From the NCBI RefSeq assembly GCF_024171695.1, contig NZ_JAMTCF010000026.1, positions 47,310 through 111,309 of the forward strand: 64,000 nt of DNA, written 5' to 3'. The position numbers and the translations under genes were made by a program. Below are positions 60,748 through 64,000 of this stretch, piece by piece (position 1 is the stretch's first letter; each line of letters opens with the position of its first letter). This DNA is from Actinosynnema pretiosum (GTDB taxonomy: Bacteria; Actinomycetota; Actinomycetes; Mycobacteriales; Pseudonocardiaceae). The notes under the pieces are model-generated. The model worked only from the letters and a program-made list of their open reading frames with translations, was not told where the DNA came from and ran no database searches.

Positions 60748-62745
60748 TCACAGCACTTCGAGCGGGTCGACCTTCACGCGAACAGGTTCGGTCTCCTTGC
60801 GGGCGCTGCGGATCGACAGCACGTCCGACAGGGACGCCGACAGCGCCCGCCCGTCGCCCCTGGGCACCCGCACCAGGGCCCGCTCGCGCTCCTCGCCGAG
60901 CGGCACCGGCCCCAGCACCTCGCCGCGCTCGGGCAGCCGCAGCTCCTCCAGCACGACGGCGAGCGCCTCCGGGGTCGCGTCGAGCGTGGCCATCCGCACG
61001 GCGGGCGGGAAGCCCAGCTCGGCGCGGGCGGCCAGCTCCTGCCCGGCGTGCCACACCGGGTCCCAGCGCACCAGCGCCTGCACGGGGGCCAGCGAGGACT
61101 CGGCGACCACCACGATCCGGCCGCCCCGGTCGCCCCGGCGCACCAGCGCGGCGGCCCCCATCCAGCGGCGCACCGCCTCCTCGGCGGCCCGCAGGTCGGC
61201 CCGGCCGAGCAGCGCCCAGCCGTCGAGCAGCAGCGCGGCCCCGTAACCGCCGTCGGCGACCGGTTCCGCGCCGGGCGTGGCCACCACCAGCGCGGGCCCG
61301 CCGGGCACCTTCGCCAGCACGTCGTCGCCGCCGGAGGTGCGCACCACGACCCCGCTGAACGCCCGCCCCAGCTCCTCGGCGGTGCGCCTGGCCCCGATGA
61401 CCTGGCCGCGCAGCCTGCGCGACCCGCACGACGGGCAGCGGAACGCCGCCTCGGTCGCCCCGCACCACCGGCAGTAGGCGGGCTTGGGCGCGCCGTCGCC
61501 ACCGCCGCCGGGCAGCGCCAGCGGACCGGCGCAGCGCCTGCACCGGGCGGCGGCGCGGCACTGCCCGCAGGCCAGCGCGGGCACGTACCCCCGGCGCGGC
61601 ACCTGGATCAGCACCGGCGCGCCCGCCGACAGCGCGGCGCGGGCCGCCTCGAACGCGATGGACGGCAGCCGCGCCGAGCGGGCCGCCGGGTCCTTGGCCT
61701 CCTGCCAGTCGCCGTCGCCGACCGCGACCACGCGCGGCGCGGCGGCCCGCAGCTCGTCCCGGTCGGCCACGACCTCGTGCGCCCAGCCGCTGTCCACCAG
61801 CAGCTGCGCCTCGGCGGTGCGGGCGAACCCGCCCACCAGGAACGCGGCCCCGCCCAGGTGGGAGCGCTGCACGAGCACGTCGCGCACGTTCGGGTAAGGC
61901 ATCCTCGGCTCGGCGTGCAGGTCGTCGCCGTCGTCCCACACCACGACCAGCCCGAGGTCGTTGACCGGGGCCAGGGCCGCGCCGCGCGCGCCCAGCGCGA
62001 TCCGCACCGAGCCGCGCCGCACCGCCAGCCAGCGCTTGTACCGCTCCTGCGGCCCCAGCTCGGCGGCCAGCACGGTCACGGCGGCCGGGTCGACCAGCTT
62101 CGCGCACGCCTCGTGCAGCCGGGCCAGGTCCCGGTGGTCGGGCACGACGATCAGCACGCCCCGGCCGCCGGACGCCACGGTCGCGGCGGCCTCGGCGAGC
62201 CGGGCGGGCCAGTCCTCGGCGGGCAGCGCCTGCCACACCGCGCGCGGCGCGCGACCGGCGGCCAGCGCGTCCAGGAAGTTCTCGCCGTGCCGGTAGCGGC
62301 CCCAGCCGGTGTCGGCGGGCCGCTCGGGCGCGGGGGACGGGGGTGGCGGCGCGGCGGCCTCGGCGCGGGCGTGGCGCGGTGGGACGGCCGTGCGCAGCAC
62401 GTCGATCAGGGTGCCCGCGTACCGGTCGGCGACCGCGCGAGCCAGTTCGACCACCTCAGGGGCCAGCACGGGCTCCGGGGACACCACCTTCTCCAGGAAG
62501 GCGAGCCTCCGGCCGTACTCGGTCGACTCGGCGCGCTCCAGCAGGTAGCCGTCGACCAGCTGACCGGCGAAGCGGACCCGCACCCGGACGCCGGGCACGG
62601 CGACCTCGTCCAGGTCGGTGGGCACCTGGTAGTCGAACGGCCGGTCCAGGTGCGGCAGCGGCACGTCCACGACGACCCTGGCCACGGGCATGGCGGCGGC
62701 GGGGACGCGTTCGCCCCGCCTGCTCGCCGCCCTGCCCTGTGCCAT
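60748..62745 (-). CDS. priA: Primosomal protein PriA (actinobacterial form without a Walker A motif)
   Basis: Replication-restart protein. 665 residues: an N-terminal 3'-DNA-end binding domain (DRPFDYQVPTDLDE, GVRVRVRFAGQLVDGYLLER) and a helicase-derived core (about 190-420). A zinc-cysteine cluster lies near 420-480 (CGQCRAAARCRRCAG, YCRWCGA, RCPSCGS). Where E. coli PriA has GVTGSGKT, this protein has no P-loop, and the DEEH box reads WDDGDD. As I recall this loss is general in actinobacterial PriA, so it is probably not an ATP-driven helicase. ATG 62745; an ATG at 62691 is possible. Confidence 0.93.
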   Translation of the reverse strand: MAQGRAASRRGERVPAAAMPVARVVVDVPLPHLDRPFDYQVPTDLDEVAVPGVRVRVRFAGQLVDGYLLERAESTEYGRRLAFLEKVVSPEPVLAPEVVELARAVADRYAGTLIDVLRTAVPPRHARAEAAAPPPPSPAPERPADTGWGRYRHGENFLDALAAGRAPRAVWQALPAEDWPARLAEAAATVASGGRGVLIVVPDHRDLARLHEACAKLVDPAAVTVLAAELGPQERYKRWLAVRRGSVRIALGARGAALAPVNDLGLVVVWDDGDDLHAEPRMPYPNVRDVLVQRSHLGGAAFLVGGFARTAEAQLLVDSGWAHEVVADRDELRAAAPRVVAVGDGDWQEAKDPAARSARLPSIAFEAARAALSAGAPVLIQVPRRGYVPALACGQCRAAARCRRCAGPLALPGGGGDGAPKPAYCRWCGATEAAFRCPSCGSRRLRGQVIGARRTAEELGRAFSGVVVRTSGGDDVLAKVPGGPALVVATPGAEPVADGGYGAALLLDGWALLGRADLRAAEEAVRRWMGAAALVRRGDRGGRIVVVAESSLAPVQALVRWDPVWHAGQELAARAELGFPPAVRMATLDATPEALAVVLEELRLPERGEVLGPVPLGEERERALVRVPRGDGRALSASLSDVLSIRSARKETEPVRVKVDPLEVL

Positions 62746-62819
62746 GCCCGAATCTCTACCAGAGGGGTCCGACAGTCCCGGACCGCCGGTCCCCCTCCGG
62801 GTGGTCCTTCAGCGATCGA

Positions 62820-64000
62820 TCAGGCGCCCGCCGCCGCGCGCAGGGCGTCGGCGCGGGAGGTGTTCTCCCAGGGCAGGTCCACGTCCGTGCGCCCGAAGTG
62901 GCCGTAGGCGGCCGTGGGGGCGTAGATCGGGCGCAGCAGGTTCAGGTCGCGGATGATCGCGGCCGGGCGCAGGTCGAACACCTCGGTGATCGCCTGCTGG
63001 ATCTTGGTCGGGTCCACGGTCTCGGTCCCGAACGTCTCCACGAACAGACCCACGGGGGCGGCCTTGCCGATCGCGTAGGCCACCTGGACCTCGATGCGGG
63101 TCGCCAGGCCCGCCGCGACGGCGTTCTTGGCCACCCAGCGCATCGCGTACGCCGCCGAGCGGTCGACCTTCGACGGGTCCTTGCCCGAGAACGCGCCACC
63201 ACCGTGCCGCGCCATGCCGCCGTACGTGTCCACGATGATCTTGCGACCGGTCAGGCCCGCGTCACCCATCGGACCGCCCAGCACGAACCGACCGGTCGGG
63301 TTCACCAGCAGGCGCACGTCCGAGGTGTCCAGCCCCAGGCCCTCGATCTCCGGCGCCACCACGCACTCGCGCACGTCCACCCCGAGCAGCTGCTCCAGGT
63401 CGATGCCATCCGCGTGCTGCGTCGACACCACCACAGTGTCCAGGCGCACCGGCTGGTCACCGGCGTACTCGATGGTCACCTGGGTCTTGCCGTCCGGACG
63501 CAGGTACGGCACCGACCCGTCCTTGCGCACCGCCGTCAACCTGCGCGAGAGCCGGTGCGCCAGCGCGATCGGCAGCGGCATCAGCTCCGGCGTGTCGGTG
63601 CACGCGTAGCCGAACATCAACCCCTGGTCGCCCGCGCCCTGCTGGTCGATGTCGTCACCCGCGTCACCGGTGCGCTGCTCGTACGCGGTGTCCACACCCT
63701 GCGCGATGTCCGGCGACTGCGCCCCGATCGCCACGTTCACCCCGCACGAGTGACCGTCGAACCCCTTCGCCGACGAGTCGTACCCGATCTCCAGGATCTT
63801 CTCCCGCACGATCGACGGGATGTCCACGTACGCCTCGGTCGTCACCTCACCGGCCACGTGCACCTGACCGGTCGTCACCAGCGTCTCCACCGCCACCCGC
63901 GACGTGGGGTCCTTGGCCAGCAGCGCGTCCAGGATCGAGTCGCTGATCGCGTCGCAGATCTTGTCCGGATGGCCCTCGGTCACCGACTCACTGGTGAACA
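62820..64000 (-). CDS. metK: S-adenosylmethionine synthetase (5' end cut by the window)
   Basis: Makes S-adenosylmethionine from methionine and ATP. About 393 residues are visible; roughly ten N-terminal residues lie beyond position 64000. The visible part begins FTSESVTEGHPDKICDAISD, with the ATP-binding GAGDQGLMFGYA near 120 and the P-loop-like GGGAFSGKDPSKVDRS near 250. All domains are intact. In mycobacteria metK and priA also lie close together. Confidence 0.97.
   Translation of the reverse strand, partial: FTSESVTEGHPDKICDAISDSILDALLAKDPTSRVAVETLVTTGQVHVAGEVTTEAYVDIPSIVREKILEIGYDSSAKGFDGHSCGVNVAIGAQSPDIAQGVDTAYEQRTGDAGDDIDQQGAGDQGLMFGYACTDTPELMPLPIALAHRLSRRLTAVRKDGSVPYLRPDGKTQVTIEYAGDQPVRLDTVVVSTQHADGIDLEQLLGVDVRECVVAPEIEGLGLDTSDVRLLVNPTGRFVLGGPMGDAGLTGRKIIVDTYGGMARHGGGAFSGKDPSKVDRSAAYAMRWVAKNAVAAGLATRIEVQVAYAIGKAAPVGLFVETFGTETVDPTKIQQAITEVFDLRPAAIIRDLNLLRPIYAPTAAYGHFGRTDVDLPWENTSRADALRAAAGA

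Overview
The window is high-GC actinobacterial chromosome, probably from the Pseudonocardiales (Actinosynnema/Saccharothrix-like). The basis is very high GC, frequent GTG starts, rbpA, whiA and opcA, DUF3558-type lipoproteins and an EspG-like gene. The genus is inferred from general knowledge, not from a search. No rRNA, tRNA, CRISPR array, transposase or integrase was seen.

The backbone is a set of housekeeping blocks. From memory, these are broadly collinear with the metK-to-ctaB region of Mycobacterium tuberculosis, read in reverse. The left end carries ctaB and, divergent from it, a pentose-phosphate operon tkt-tal-pgi-zwf-opcA-pgl (1.2-9.5 kb). Next on the minus strand come rbpA, secG and the lower-glycolysis operon gap-pgk-tpiA (14.2-17.9 kb), then uvrC-rapZ-yvcK-whiA (21-25.9 kb). 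Further right are rpe, ribE-ribBA-ribH and a small membrane protein (35.6-39.2 kb), def-fmt-rsmB (42.8-45.7 kb), and priA and metK (60.7 kb to the end; metK is cut by the window edge).

Accessory blocks interrupt this backbone. (i) 9.9-14.1 kb holds an orphan histidine kinase and a divergent pair of secreted/membrane proteins. (ii) 18.5-20.8 kb holds two tandem paralogous single-pass proteins between whiA and gap. (iii) 25.9-35.5 kb holds repeat arrays, two Rieske proteins, a zinc-ribbon/XRE/TPR regulator overlapping a SLOG-type nucleotide-sensing gene, a WYL regulator, a sigma/membrane-protein pair and an M28 peptidase. (iv) 39.2-42.5 kb holds an ATPase-TPR protein of LuxR/LAL type that lacks its DNA-binding domain, plus a flavoprotein. 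(v) 45.9-58.4 kb is the main accessory island, between def and priA.

That island has two parts. The first is a duplicated type VII secretion (ESX) accessory locus: helical protein, DUF3558-like lipoprotein, Gly-rich WXG/PPE-like protein and EspG-like chaperone. It contains an identifiable deletion scar where one duplicate was lost. The second is an 8.2-kb array of five tandem sigma-factor/membrane-protein pairs in which every gene overlaps the next. Only the first sigma copy keeps a complete region 2. The other four are shortened and lack the usual promoter -10 recognition segment. This array is the strongest candidate here for an undescribed system.

Non-coding sequence is rich in perfect hairpin terminators at operon ends. 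It also holds a dispersed 36-bp palindrome in two places about 28 kb apart, a 44-bp degenerate tandem repeat, and short 7/8-bp GC-rich tandem arrays.
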